Of a stretch of 64,000 nucleotides of DNA, positions 43,666 through 52,207 are shown in pieces. Position numbers and translations under genes: made by a program. The stretch lies in the NCBI RefSeq assembly GCF_023242315.1, contig NZ_JALLIY010000019.1, positions 62,001 to 126,000 on the forward strand. The letters run 5' to 3'. The notes under the pieces were generated by a model that saw only the letters and a list, made by a program, of their open reading frames with translations, did not search any database and was not told the origin of the DNA. The stretch's first letter is position 1. The number at the start of each line of letters is the position of its first letter. Source of the stretch: Pseudomonas sp. MWU13-2105 (GTDB taxonomy: Bacteria; Pseudomonadota; Gammaproteobacteria; Pseudomonadales; Pseudomonadaceae).

Positions 43666-44224
43666 ATCCGCGACCCGGCCACAGCGCGCCCGTGGTCGTT
43701 GGCAACTGATCCTGATCCTGCTGGTGGTGATCGGCCCGATGATCCTCGCCACCGGGATGTACAAGTTGCAATTCTGGGTACCGGAGAGCCGCAGCTATCA
43801 CGGCGAGTTGATCGGCAACGGCGAAAGCCGCGCCGACCTGGGCGTGCAGACCGACGAGCAGCGTTGGCAGATGCTGGTGACGGCGCCACGGGACTGTACC
43901 GCGGACTGCCAGCAACTGGTCTACCTGGCGCGGCAGATCCAGATCGCCCTGGGCCGTGAGGCGTCCCGGGCCAGCCATGCCCTGGCGACGGCGCAACCCC
44001 TGGAGGCGGCGTACGACGCCAAGCTCAAACTCGAATACCCGCAGTTGCAACGCTACCCGCTGGATCCGACGGCCTACAACCGGGAGGCCAAGGGCAGCGG
44101 CGCGGCGCAACTGTGGATCGTCGATCCCCACGGCAACCTGGTGCTGCGCTACGACGCCGGGGTCAACGGCAAGGACCTGCTCAACGACCTGTTGCAACTG
44201 CTGAAACTGTCGAATATCGGCTGA
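43631..44224 (+). CDS. membrane-anchored SCO/thioredoxin-like protein of the cox operon
   Basis: The protein is 197 aa. An N-terminal membrane helix (about residues 24-47) is followed by a periplasmic domain with DC89TADC93QQL, a CxxxC pair spaced as in SCO copper proteins. Near the C-terminus LWIVDPHGNLVLRYDAGVNG recalls the SCO/thioredoxin strand-turn. The overall match to SCO1 is weak, and the SCO His ligand context is not obvious. The start is either 43631 (ribosome site AGGGAG, 8 bases) or 43643. It overlaps the SURF1 end by 35 bp, so it is in the operon. A copper- or thiol-handling assembly role is inferred. Confidence 0.78.
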   Translation: MGAAMNRLNTAESATRPQRARGRWQLILILLVVIGPMILATGMYKLQFWVPESRSYHGELIGNGESRADLGVQTDEQRWQMLVTAPRDCTADCQQLVYLARQIQIALGREASRASHALATAQPLEAAYDAKLKLEYPQLQRYPLDPTAYNREAKGSGAAQLWIVDPHGNLVLRYDAGVNGKDLLNDLLQLLKLSNIG

Positions 44225-44234
44225 GGACATCGTC

Positions 44235-45314
44235 ATGGCCAAACCTGGATTTCGCCTCGCGTTGTTTGCCACCCTGCTGGCGTTGATCGTCGTCCTGCTG
44301 GGTGCCTACACCCGCCTGACCCACGCCGGCCTGGGCTGCCCCGACTGGCCGGGATGCTACGGCTTTATCAGTGTGCCCAAGGGCGAAGCCCAGTTGGCCC
44401 ATGCCGAGCTGCACTTTCCCGATGCCCCGGTGGAAGCCCACAAGGGCTGGAACGAGATGGTCCACCGCTACTTCGCCGGGACCCTGGGGCTGCTGATCGT
44501 GTTGTTGGCCGCGCGCTCCTGGCACGAGCGCCGGCGTGACGGGCAACCGCTGAAGTTGCCGCTGTTCCTGCTCGGGGTGGTCTTCGCCCAGGCGGCCTTC
44601 GGCATGTGGACGGTGACCCTCAAGCTCTGGCCCCAGGTGGTCACGGCGCATCTGCTCGGCGGCTTTGCCACCTTGAGCCTGCTGTTCCTGTTGACCTTGC
44701 GCCTGTCCGGCGTGCTGCCGGCGCTGGCGGTGCCACGGCGCTTGCAGCGCTGGGCCACGGCCGGGCTGTTGCTGGTGATCCTGCAGATCGCCCTCGGCGG
44801 CTGGGTCAGTTCCAACTATGCGGCGGTGGCCTGTATCGACCTGCCGACCTGCCATGGGCAATGGTGGCCGAACGCGGATTTCGCCAATGGCTTTCACCTG
44901 ACCCAGCATATCGGCCCCAATTACCTGGGCGGCCAACTCGACAGTGATGCGCGCACGGCGATTCACCTGACCCACCGCCTCGGCGCCCTGCTGGTGACCC
45001 TGGTGCTGCTGGGCCTGGCCTGGCAACTGCGGGCGGTGGGCATGACCCGGCTCGCCGGTTTGCTGCTGCTGGCGCTGGCGGCGCAGATCAGCCTGGGCCT
45101 GAGCAATGTCTACTTTCATCTGCCGCTGCCGGTGGCGGTGGCGCACAATGCCGGCGGCGCGGCCTTGCTGCTGACGCTGGTGCTGGTCAACTACCATGCG
45201 CGCACCGCGCTGGTCCGGGTACGGGCACAAGCGCCGACGCGCTGGCGCCTGAGCCCGATCAAAGCGGTCCATGCGCCCATCACGATCAAGGGAGAAATGC
45301 CGTGGCGACTGTAA
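44235..45314 (+). CDS. ctaA: haem A synthase (CtaA/Cox15)
   Basis: This protein oxidises the C8 methyl of haem O to give haem A. The protein is 359 aa with eight helices. It carries the TRLTHAGLGCPDWPGCYG cysteine loop, the His pair in GWNEMVHRYFAG, and later HLTQHIG and HLTHRLGAL. It precedes cyoE and overlaps it by 13 bp; together they convert haem B to haem A for coxA. Confidence 0.96.
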   Translation: MAKPGFRLALFATLLALIVVLLGAYTRLTHAGLGCPDWPGCYGFISVPKGEAQLAHAELHFPDAPVEAHKGWNEMVHRYFAGTLGLLIVLLAARSWHERRRDGQPLKLPLFLLGVVFAQAAFGMWTVTLKLWPQVVTAHLLGGFATLSLLFLLTLRLSGVLPALAVPRRLQRWATAGLLLVILQIALGGWVSSNYAAVACIDLPTCHGQWWPNADFANGFHLTQHIGPNYLGGQLDSDARTAIHLTHRLGALLVTLVLLGLAWQLRAVGMTRLAGLLLLALAAQISLGLSNVYFHLPLPVAVAHNAGGAALLLTLVLVNYHARTALVRVRAQAPTRWRLSPIKAVHAPITIKGEMPWRL

Positions 45315-46201
45315 TCGGTGAGCGTCAGGCCCAGGCTCTATGGCGCGACTACCTGGAGCTGACCAAACCCAAGGTAGTGGTGCTGATGCTGATCACCTCG
45401 CTGGTGGGCATGTTTCTCGCGACCCGCGCCGGGGTGCCCTGGACCGTGCTGGTATTCGGTAACCTCGGTATCGGCCTGTGTGCCGGTGGCGCGGCGGTGG
45501 TCAACCATGTGGTGGACCGGCGTATCGACGCGCTGATGGCCCGCACCCACAAGCGGCCGCTGGCCCAGGGCCGGGTTTCGCCGACGGCGGCGCTGAGCTT
45601 CGCCCTGCTTCTCGCCGTGCTCGGGCAGGCCTTGTTGCTGAGCTTCACCAACCCGCTGACGGCCTGGCTGACCCTGGCCTCTCTGCTCGGTTACGCGGTG
45701 ATCTACACCGGCTTTCTCAAGCGCGCCACGCCGCAGAATATCGTCATCGGCGGCCTGGCCGGCGCGGCGCCGCCGTTGCTCGGCTGGGTTGCGGCCACCG
45801 GCCATGTCAGCGCCGAGCCGCTGTTGCTGGTGCTGATCATCTTCGCCTGGACCCCGCCGCACTTCTGGGCACTGGCCATCCACCGCAAGGAGGAGTACGC
45901 CAAGGCGGATATCCCGATGCTGCCGGTGACCCATGGCGAGCATTACACCAAGGTGCATATCCTGCTCTACACCTGTGTCCTGCTGGCGGTCAGCCTGCTG
46001 CCGTTCGTGATCCACATGAGCGGCCTGCTCTACCTGGTCTGCGCCACGCTGCTGGGGGCACGCTTCCTGCGCTGGGCGTGGTTGTTGTACCGTGGCAGTC
46101 AGCCGCATGCGGCGATCAACACCTTCAAGTACTCTATCTACTACTTGTTCCTGCTGTTTATCGCGCTGCTTCTCGATCACTACCTATTGTTGAATCTATG
46201 A
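45302..46201 (+). CDS. cyoE: protohaem IX farnesyltransferase (haem O synthase)
   Basis: This UbiA-type prenyltransferase adds farnesyl to haem B. The protein is 299 aa. The DxxxD-type motif is NHVVDRRIDALMARTHKRPL, with a YTGFLKR segment and PPHFWALAIHRKEEY. The start is GTG at 45302 with GGGAGA upstream; no ATG fits. It overlaps ctaA by 13 bp and sco by 4 bp (ATGA), so translation is coupled across all three. The name ctaB is also used for this gene. Confidence 0.96.
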   Translation: MATVIGERQAQALWRDYLELTKPKVVVLMLITSLVGMFLATRAGVPWTVLVFGNLGIGLCAGGAAVVNHVVDRRIDALMARTHKRPLAQGRVSPTAALSFALLLAVLGQALLLSFTNPLTAWLTLASLLGYAVIYTGFLKRATPQNIVIGGLAGAAPPLLGWVAATGHVSAEPLLLVLIIFAWTPPHFWALAIHRKEEYAKADIPMLPVTHGEHYTKVHILLYTCVLLAVSLLPFVIHMSGLLYLVCATLLGARFLRWAWLLYRGSQPHAAINTFKYSIYYLFLLFIALLLDHYLLLNL

Positions 46202-46833
46202 CTCGAGTTCAGAAAACCGTTTTTATTCTCGTCGCCGTGGTGGCCCTGGTCCTGGGCCTGACGGTCAACAAGGTGATCCATAACCAGCGCCAGGGCGAGC
46301 CCACGGCGATGATCGATGCCGGGATCATCCTGCTGCCGCAGAGCCGTTCGCTGCCCGGGGTGAAGATGACCGACCAGAACGGCCAGCCGGTGTCGGTCGA
46401 CGAGCTCAAGGGCAAGTGGAGCCTGCTGTTCTTCGGCTACACCTTCTGCCCGGATATCTGCCCGACCACCCTTGCCCAACTGCGTCAGATCAAGAGCGAG
46501 TTGCCCAAGGACGTGGTCGACCAGTTGCAGGTGATCCTGGTCAGCGTCGATCCGAATCGCGATACGCCGCAGCAGCTCAAGCAGTACCTGGGTTACTTCG
46601 ATCCGGATTTCCGTGGGCTGACGGCGGGTTCGATCGATGATCTGCAGAAGGTCGCCAATGCCCTGAGCATTCCGTTCATTCCAGCGGACACCAGCAAGCC
46701 CAACTACACGGTCGACCATAGCGGCAACCTGGCGATCGTCGGGCCGGACGGTACCCAGCGCGGTTTTATCCGCGCACCGTTGAACAACCAGAAGCTGGTG
46801 GCGCAGTTGCCGGATTTGCTCAAGCGCAAATAA
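46198..46833 (+). CDS. SCO1/SenC copper chaperone for cytochrome oxidase
   Basis: The protein is 211 aa. An N-terminal anchor helix (about residues 7-24) is followed by a thioredoxin-fold domain with copper ligands C84 and C88 in FGYTFCPDICPTT and the His in NYTVDHSGNLAIV. It metallates the CuA site of coxB. It is the last gene of the cox assembly run and starts within the cyoE stop (ATGA). A REPIN follows directly. Confidence 0.95.
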   Translation: MTRVQKTVFILVAVVALVLGLTVNKVIHNQRQGEPTAMIDAGIILLPQSRSLPGVKMTDQNGQPVSVDELKGKWSLLFFGYTFCPDICPTTLAQLRQIKSELPKDVVDQLQVILVSVDPNRDTPQQLKQYLGYFDPDFRGLTAGSIDDLQKVANALSIPFIPADTSKPNYTVDHSGNLAIVGPDGTQRGFIRAPLNNQKLVAQLPDLLKRK

Positions 46834-46841
46834 CCGACTTC

Positions 46842-46989
46842 TGTGGCGAGCGGGCTTGTCGGAACGCCGCAGCGCCGCGCTCGGTTGCGCAGCAGTCGCA
46901 AAACCGGCTACCTCGATTTACCTGATGCACTGGATTCGCCGGTTTTAGGGCCGCTTCGCGGCCCAGCGCGGGCAAGCCCGCTCGCCACA
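46842..46989. repeat. REPIN, copy 4
   Basis: TGTGGCGAGCGGGCTTG (46842-46858) and its exact complement (46973-46989) flank ~115 bp that also hold the inner inverted segments GGCCGCTTCGCGGCC and TTGCGCAGCAGTCGCAA. It is the same family as 6864. It lies 9 bp after the sco stop, where it could end the cox transcript. Confidence 0.88.
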
Positions 46990-47059
46990 AGACCGCACTC
47001 CGATTCGAATTTCCTTCACTGAACGGGATTAGGGCAAGCCGGCTCCACAATGACGGAGG

Positions 47060-47485
47060 TTACTTGGCGAACATCTGCCCGATATCCTTGAAGGCCTTGA
47101 ACTCCAGGGCATTGCCGCACGGGTCGAACAGGAACATGGTGGCCTGTTCGCCGACCTGGCCCTTGAAGCGCACGTAGGGTTCGATCACGAACCGCGTGCC
47201 CTTCTCCTTCAGGCGCTCAGCCAGCGCTTCCCAAGTGTCCCATTCCAGCACCACGCCGAAATGCGGTACCGGCACGTCGTGGCCGTCCACCGGGTTGCTC
47301 AGCGCCTGTTCCTGGGCCGCGCTCTTGGCCTGGTAGTGAATCACCAACTGGTGACCGAAGAAGTCGAAGTCCACCCAGTGCTCGCTGCTGCGTCCTTCCG
47401 GGCAGGCAAAAACATCGCCGTAGAAATGTCGGGCCGCGGCCAGGTCATGGACCGGGATTGCCAGGTGAAACGGTGAAAGCGCCAT
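47060..47485 (-). CDS. VOC-superfamily (glyoxalase/dioxygenase-like) protein
   Basis: The protein is 141 aa. Two beta-alpha-beta-beta-beta modules are visible: SPFHLAIPVHDLAAARHFYGDVF and VPHFGVVLEWDTWEALAERLKEKG, ending FLFDPCGNALEFKAF, the usual metal Glu position. His in FHLAIPV and in PHFGVV, plus Glu in LEF, fit a VOC metal site. The substrate is unknown. It is divergent from a LysR gene, 105 bp away, so the two may form a regulator-target pair. Confidence 0.85.
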   Translation of the reverse strand: MALSPFHLAIPVHDLAAARHFYGDVFACPEGRSSEHWVDFDFFGHQLVIHYQAKSAAQEQALSNPVDGHDVPVPHFGVVLEWDTWEALAERLKEKGTRFVIEPYVRFKGQVGEQATMFLFDPCGNALEFKAFKDIGQMFAK

Positions 47486-47590
47486 GTCGGATACCAGGCT
47501 GGGGGAAGAAGCTTTCAGTGTAGCGATGATTATTTTGCTGAAAAGCGCATATTCTTGCTTCCGAGCCCAACTATTTTTGTTGAGTAAGCC

Positions 47591-48448
47591 ATGCTTCGTG
47601 AACTCAAGACCTTTATCCGCGTTGCCCGCGAAGGCACCTTTGTCGCCGCCGGCCAGCAGGTGGGGCTGACCCAGTCGGCGGTCAGCGCGCAGATGCGCGT
47701 GCTGGAGCAGAACCTCGGGGTGCGCCTGTTCGACCGCAGTGGGCGGGCCGCCGTGCTGAATGCGGCGGGTCGCCATGCGCTGCCCCTGGCCGAGCAGATC
47801 CTCGCCTTGTACGGGCAGATGGCCCTGTCGACGACCGCCGCCGAGTGGCAGGGCGAGTTGCGCATTGGCGCCATTGCCACGGTGCAGACCGGCTTGCTGC
47901 CCCAGGCCTTGCCGCGTTTTCGCCAGGCGGCGCCGCGGGTGGAGCTGAAGCTGGTGCCGGGCGTTTCCCTCAATCTGCTGGGCCAGGTGGATGCCGGTGA
48001 GCTGGACCTGGCGCTGTTGATCAAGCCGCCGTTCGAGCTGCCCAAGGAGCTGCTGGAGATTCCCCTGGCCAGCGAGCCCTTTGTGCTGATCGCGCCGCTG
48101 CAACTGCCGGGTGATGACCCGCTGCAATTGCTCGCCGAGCAGCCGTTCGTGCGGTATGACCGGGCATCCTTTGGCGGGCGCCTGGTCAGTCAGTTTCTAC
48201 GTGAGCAGCGGATACAGGTACGCGATGCGCTGGAGCTGGATGAGCTGGAAGCGATTGCGCGGATGGTGGAGTGCGGGCTGGGGGTGTCGCTGGTGCCCCG
48301 GGCGGGGCTGTGGTTGCAGCGGGCGGATCAGTTGCGGGTGATCGAGTTGGGCGAGCTGACCTTTGAGCGCCAGTTGATTGCGGTGTTGCGCCGCGCCCAG
48401 CGGCAGCCGGCACTGGATTGCCTGCTGGAGTGCCTGCGTCAGCCGTGA
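47591..48448 (+). CDS. LysR-family transcriptional regulator
   Basis: The protein is 285 aa. The HTH lies at about residues 3-60 (ELKTFIRVAREGTFVAAGQQVGLTQSAVSAQMRVLEQNLG), and a LysR effector domain follows. The effector is not predictable. Its divergent VOC neighbour is the most likely target. The gene ends just before a REPIN. Confidence 0.88.
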   Translation: MLRELKTFIRVAREGTFVAAGQQVGLTQSAVSAQMRVLEQNLGVRLFDRSGRAAVLNAAGRHALPLAEQILALYGQMALSTTAAEWQGELRIGAIATVQTGLLPQALPRFRQAAPRVELKLVPGVSLNLLGQVDAGELDLALLIKPPFELPKELLEIPLASEPFVLIAPLQLPGDDPLQLLAEQPFVRYDRASFGGRLVSQFLREQRIQVRDALELDELEAIARMVECGLGVSLVPRAGLWLQRADQLRVIELGELTFERQLIAVLRRAQRQPALDCLLECLRQP

Positions 48449-48468
48449 TCTTTGAAGCTGGGCGCGGT

Positions 48469-48604
48469 CTTGTGGCGAGCGGGCTTGCCCGCGTTGGGCT
48501 GCGAAGCAGCCCTAAAACCAGTGATCGCGATGCGTCAGATAGAGCACTGTGATCGGTTTTGCGACTGCTTCGCAGTCGAGCGCGGGCAAGCCCGCTCGCC
48601 ACAA
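48469..48604. repeat. REPIN, copy 5
   Basis: Arms starting CTTGTGGCGAGCGGGCTTGC at 48469 and their complement ending at 48604 are at least 23 bp perfect. The inner pair GACTGCTTCGCAGTC is also present. It sits between the convergent LysR gene and metQ. Confidence 0.88.
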
Positions 48605-48655
48605 ATCTCAGCTCGGCTTGAGATCGGTCTTAACCAGCGGGCATTGTTGCCAGGC

Positions 48656-49429
48656 TTAGAACGCCGGGACGATCGCGCCCTTGTACTTCTCGAGGATGAA
48701 GGCTTTCACTTCCGGGCTGTGCAGTGCCGCGACCAGCTTCTGCATGGCGTCCGAATCCTTGTTGTCCGGACGGGCCACCAGGATATTCACGTACGGCGAG
48801 TCGCTACCCTCGATGATCAGCGCGTCCTTGGATGGGTCCAGCTTGGCTTCCAGGGCGTAGTTGGTGTTGATCAGGGCCAGGTCGACCTGGGTCAGCACGC
48901 GCGGCAGGGTGGCTGCTTCCAGTTCGCGGATCTTCAGGTCCTTGGTGTTCTCGACGATATCTTTCGGCGTCGACAGGATGTTGCTGGCATCCTTCAGCTT
49001 GATCAGACCGGCTTTCTGCAGCAGCAACAGGGCGCGGCCGCCGTTGGTGGCGTCGTTCGGGATCACCACATTGGCGCCGCCCGGCAGGTCGGCGAGTTTC
49101 TTGTACTTGCTGGAGTAAGCGCCCAGCGGCTCCACGTGCACGCCGGCAACGCCGACCAGATGGGTACCCTTGGCCTTGTTGAACTCATCCAGGTACGGCT
49201 GGTGCTGGAAGAAGTTGGCATCCAGGTGCTTCTCGGACACCTGCACGTTCGGTTGCACGTAGTCGGTGAAGACCTTGACCTTCAGCTCCACGCCTTCCTT
49301 GGCCAGGACCGGCTTGACGAATTCGAGGATTTCCGCGTGGGGAACCGGCGTGGCGGCGACGGTCAGGGTCTCTGCGGCGTGGGCCGAGAAGGCCGCAACG
49401 GCGGCAAAGGCAGCGATCAGTTTTTTCAT
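48656..49429 (-). CDS. metQ: methionine ABC transporter substrate-binding protein MetQ
   Basis: The protein is 257 aa, of the NlpA/MetQ family, with segments VAATPVPHAEILEFVKPVLAKEG, LDANFFQHQPYLDEFN and VVIPNDATNGGRALLLLQ. The signal peptide ends AHA with no lipobox Cys, so this version is a soluble periplasmic protein rather than the lipoprotein found in E. coli. It is the third gene of metNIQ, separated from metI by 79 bp containing a hairpin. Another NlpA-family ligand cannot be excluded, but the operon fits D/L-methionine. Confidence 0.94.
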   Translation of the reverse strand: MKKLIAAFAAVAAFSAHAAETLTVAATPVPHAEILEFVKPVLAKEGVELKVKVFTDYVQPNVQVSEKHLDANFFQHQPYLDEFNKAKGTHLVGVAGVHVEPLGAYSSKYKKLADLPGGANVVIPNDATNGGRALLLLQKAGLIKLKDASNILSTPKDIVENTKDLKIRELEAATLPRVLTQVDLALINTNYALEAKLDPSKDALIIEGSDSPYVNILVARPDNKDSDAMQKLVAALHSPEVKAFILEKYKGAIVPAF

Positions 49430-49467
49430 CGAACGACTCCATGTGAGGGGCGCCGGATCAGGCGCTT

Positions 49468-49484
49468 GCCGGCCTTGGGCCGGC
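49468..49484 (-). other. intercistronic hairpin between metI and metQ
   Basis: A perfect 7-bp stem GCCGGCC / GGCCGGC with a 3-base loop lies between metI and metQ. No T-run follows, so it is more likely an mRNA-processing or stabilising hairpin than a terminator; it could adjust MetQ level relative to the permease. Confidence 0.5.
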
Positions 49485-49508
49485 TGATTCAGTTGTATAA
49501 AGCGAAAT

Positions 49509-50183
49509 TTATTTGCGCGAGAAGTGCACCACCAGCCGGTCGCCGATGGTCTGCAGCACTTGCACCAGGACAATCAGCATGATCACCGTGACCACCATGA
49601 CATCGGTCTGGAAACGTTGATAACCATAGCGGATCGCCAGGTCGCCGAGACCGCCGGCACCGACCACACCAGCCATGGCGGTATAGCTCACCAGGGTGAT
49701 CGCGGTCACGGTGATCGCCGCGAGAATACCCGGGCGGGCTTCCGGCAACAGCGCGTTGAGAATGATCTGGCGGGTGGTCGCGCCCATCGCCTGGGTGGCT
49801 TCGATAATGCCCCGGTCGACTTCGCGCAGCGCGGTTTCCACCAGCCGTGCGAAGAACGGCGCGGCGCCCACCACCAGCGGCGGGATGGCCCCGGCCACGC
49901 CCAGGGAGGTGCCGGTGAGGAGCACGGTGAACGGGATCATCACAATCAGCAGGATGATGAACGGCAGCGAACGGACCACGTTCACCACGAAGGCCAGGAT
50001 TGCATAGGTGGCCTTCTGCTCCAGTAACTGGCGCGGGCTGCAGAGGAACAGCAGGATCCCCAGCGGCAGACCGAGCAGGATGGTGAACACCAGCGAGGTA
50101 CCGAGCATCAGCATGGTGTCGCCGGTGGCTTCCCAGATATCCGCCCAGTCGACGTTGGCGAAGAAATTCAGAAACAGGTCCAT
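49509..50183 (-). CDS. metI: methionine ABC transporter permease MetI
   Basis: The protein is 224 aa with five hydrophobic helices. The EAA-like loop (REVDRGIIEATQAMGATTRQIILNALLPEARPGILA) contacts the ATPase. It starts inside the metN stop (TGATG, one-base overlap). It is the inner-membrane channel of the methionine importer. Confidence 0.95.
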   Translation of the reverse strand: MDLFLNFFANVDWADIWEATGDTMLMLGTSLVFTILLGLPLGILLFLCSPRQLLEQKATYAILAFVVNVVRSLPFIILLIVMIPFTVLLTGTSLGVAGAIPPLVVGAAPFFARLVETALREVDRGIIEATQAMGATTRQIILNALLPEARPGILAAITVTAITLVSYTAMAGVVGAGGLGDLAIRYGYQRFQTDVMVVTVIMLIVLVQVLQTIGDRLVVHFSRK

Positions 50184-51190
50184 CAGCGCAGTACCTCCAT
50201 ATGGACATCGGCGGCAGTGAAGCGCGCGAAGGCAGCCTCCATGTCACCACCGGTGACGGCGAGCGTCAGTTGCCCATAGGGGGTGTCCTTGATGCGGTCG
50301 ATGCGCCCGGCGAGGATGCTGTAGTCCACCCCGGTTTCACGGGCGACGGTGCCCAGCAGCGGCGCATAGGTGGCGTCGCCCTGGAAGGTCAGGCGGACGA
50401 TACGCCCCGGCACATGGGCGAAGTCGTCGCGCTGCTCGCTTTCGTCGATCTGCTCGTCTTCCTGGACGAAGCGGCGGGTGGTCGGGTGCTTGGGATGCAG
50501 GAATACCTCGGCCACCGGACCCTGCTCGACGATCACGCCGGCATCCATTACCCCGACCACGTCGCAGACCCGGCGGATAACGTCCATTTCATGGGTGATC
50601 AGCACGATGGTCAGCTTCAGCTCGCGATTGATCTCGGCCAGCAGTTGCAGGACCGAGGCGGTGGTTTGCGGGTCGAGGGCGCTGGTGGCTTCGTCGCACA
50701 GCAGGATCTTCGGCTTGGTCGCCAGGGCGCGGGCAATGCCGACGCGCTGCTTCTGCCCGCCGGACAACTGGGCCGGGTATTTCTTCGCATGGTCGGACAG
50801 GCCGACCCGTTGCAAGAGTTCGGCGACGCGCTGGTCGATCTCGCGACGGGACAGCTCGCCGGCCAGGGTCAGCGGTAGCGCGACGTTGTCGGCCACGGTC
50901 TTGGAGGCCAGCAGGTTGAAGTGCTGGAAGATCATCCCGACCTGTTGGCGGAAACGCCGCAAGCCATTGGCGTCGAGCGCCGTGACCTCTTCGTCGTCGA
51001 CAATGATCTGGCCGCCGCTGGGGGCTTCGAGGCGGTTGATCAGACGCAGCAGGGTACTTTTTCCCGCGCCGGAATGACCGATCAGGCCGAACACCTGGCC
51101 GTTCTCAACCCGCAGGTTGGTGGGGTGCAGGGCGGGAATATCCTTACCGGCGACCCGGTAGGTTTTATGGACGTTATGAAACTCGATCAC
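50183..51190 (-). CDS. metN: methionine ABC transporter ATP-binding protein MetN
   Basis: The protein is 335 aa. Walker A is GLIGHSGAGKST (about residues 35-46), the signature is QLSGGQKQRVGIARAL, and Walker B is ILLCDEATSALD. A C-terminal NIL domain (about residues 260-335) senses methionine for transinhibition. It is the first gene of metNIQ. Confidence 0.96.
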   Translation of the reverse strand: MIEFHNVHKTYRVAGKDIPALHPTNLRVENGQVFGLIGHSGAGKSTLLRLINRLEAPSGGQIIVDDEEVTALDANGLRRFRQQVGMIFQHFNLLASKTVADNVALPLTLAGELSRREIDQRVAELLQRVGLSDHAKKYPAQLSGGQKQRVGIARALATKPKILLCDEATSALDPQTTASVLQLLAEINRELKLTIVLITHEMDVIRRVCDVVGVMDAGVIVEQGPVAEVFLHPKHPTTRRFVQEDEQIDESEQRDDFAHVPGRIVRLTFQGDATYAPLLGTVARETGVDYSILAGRIDRIKDTPYGQLTLAVTGGDMEAAFARFTAADVHMEVLR

Positions 51191-51340
51191 GTAGCGAACC
51201 TTGTGGGGCGCAATGGAAAAAGGTCAGCGGTTAGCCGGGCGGGCATTTTAGCCGTTCTGCATAGAGGTTTTTAGCATTTATTTCGCATAAAACCTTTCAA
51301 ATAGAAATAAGCCGACCTGCGGTCACAAACCCATGACCGT

Positions 51341-51440
51341 TGTGGGGGCCGGCTTGCCGGCGATGACTTCCACACGTTCGACGCAAGGCTTGCCGGCCTC
51401 ATCGCTGCGGTGCGGCGTCCCGACAAGCCGACTCCTACAG
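51341..51440. repeat. degenerate REPIN-like element upstream of metN
   Basis: The left part, TGTGGGGGCCGGCTTGCCGG (51341-51360), and the right part, GTCCCGACAAGCCGACTCCT (51418-51437), are imperfect inverted copies. This is the same degenerate branch as at 33263 and 60149. It lies in the 263-bp gap between the metN start and the 3' end of the lipoprotein gene; the rest of the gap shows nothing clear. Confidence 0.6.
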
Positions 51441-51453
51441 AAGAGGGTCGGCC

Positions 51454-52170
51454 TTATGGCTTGCGTGGGGTCAACACCACCTGCGCCTTCACCTGTCGGT
51501 CGATCTGCTTGTCGATCTTCAGCGCGAAATCCGCATCGAGCTTTTTCACCCGTTTTTCCAGCAAGGTCGCCAGCCACGGATAATCCTGGGTACGCGGTAC
51601 CTGGAAGGTCACCGTGCACTGGTAATTCACCACGTCCGCCGCCAGGGCATCCATCTGCCTGCGCAGTTGCGCAACATCCTGGATGTTCAGGGCAATCGTG
51701 CTGCTCTCGGCACTCGGATCGATCAAGCGTGCCGCCGGCTTGGCCTCGGCGGCCTTGAGCGCGGCCTCGGCCTTTTCCAGCTCGGCCTTGCGCGCCTGGG
51801 CAATCGCGCCATTGACTCCGCCGGTCAGGGCCGGAGCCTTGGGCATCAGCGCCCGGGCGCGGCTCAGGGCCGTGGCGGCGGCGTTGACGTCACCTTTTTG
51901 CAGCACGATCTGGCTGCGCTGCAGATAGGCTTCGGCCAACTGCCGCTGGTAGGTCAGCCACTGGGGATCGTCCGGCGACTGGGTCTGCAAGGCAGCCAAC
52001 TGGTCCTCGGCGGTGGCCAGTTCATTGCTGTTGATGCTCCGCTCCAGCGCGGCGATGGCCGCGACCCGGGCGTCGGGCACCGAGGTGTCCAGCGGCGGGG
52101 TGCTCTGGCAGGCGCCCAGCAGCAGGGAAAATGCGACAAGGAGCAGATAACGGGAGGCGAACGGCTTCAT
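51454..52170 (-). CDS. hypothetical lipoprotein between znu and met genes
   Basis: The protein is 238 aa. The lipobox is LLGACQ (Cys at about residue 21). The body is helical, with tetratricopeptide-like spacing at residues 35-135 (LERSINSNELATAEDQLAALQ, AEAYLQRSQIVLQKGDVNAA, ALSRARALMPKAP) and a coiled-coil-prone Ala/Lys/Glu stretch. The same gene adjoins znuB in other pseudomonads. Function unknown; an envelope location is inferred. Confidence 0.8.
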   Translation of the reverse strand: MKPFASRYLLLVAFSLLLGACQSTPPLDTSVPDARVAAIAALERSINSNELATAEDQLAALQTQSPDDPQWLTYQRQLAEAYLQRSQIVLQKGDVNAAATALSRARALMPKAPALTGGVNGAIAQARKAELEKAEAALKAAEAKPAARLIDPSAESSTIALNIQDVAQLRRQMDALAADVVNYQCTVTFQVPRTQDYPWLATLLEKRVKKLDADFALKIDKQIDRQVKAQVVLTPRKP

Positions 52171-52207
52171 TCCTGCGACTCTCTAATTGCGCAAAAAACG
52201 AGCAAGT

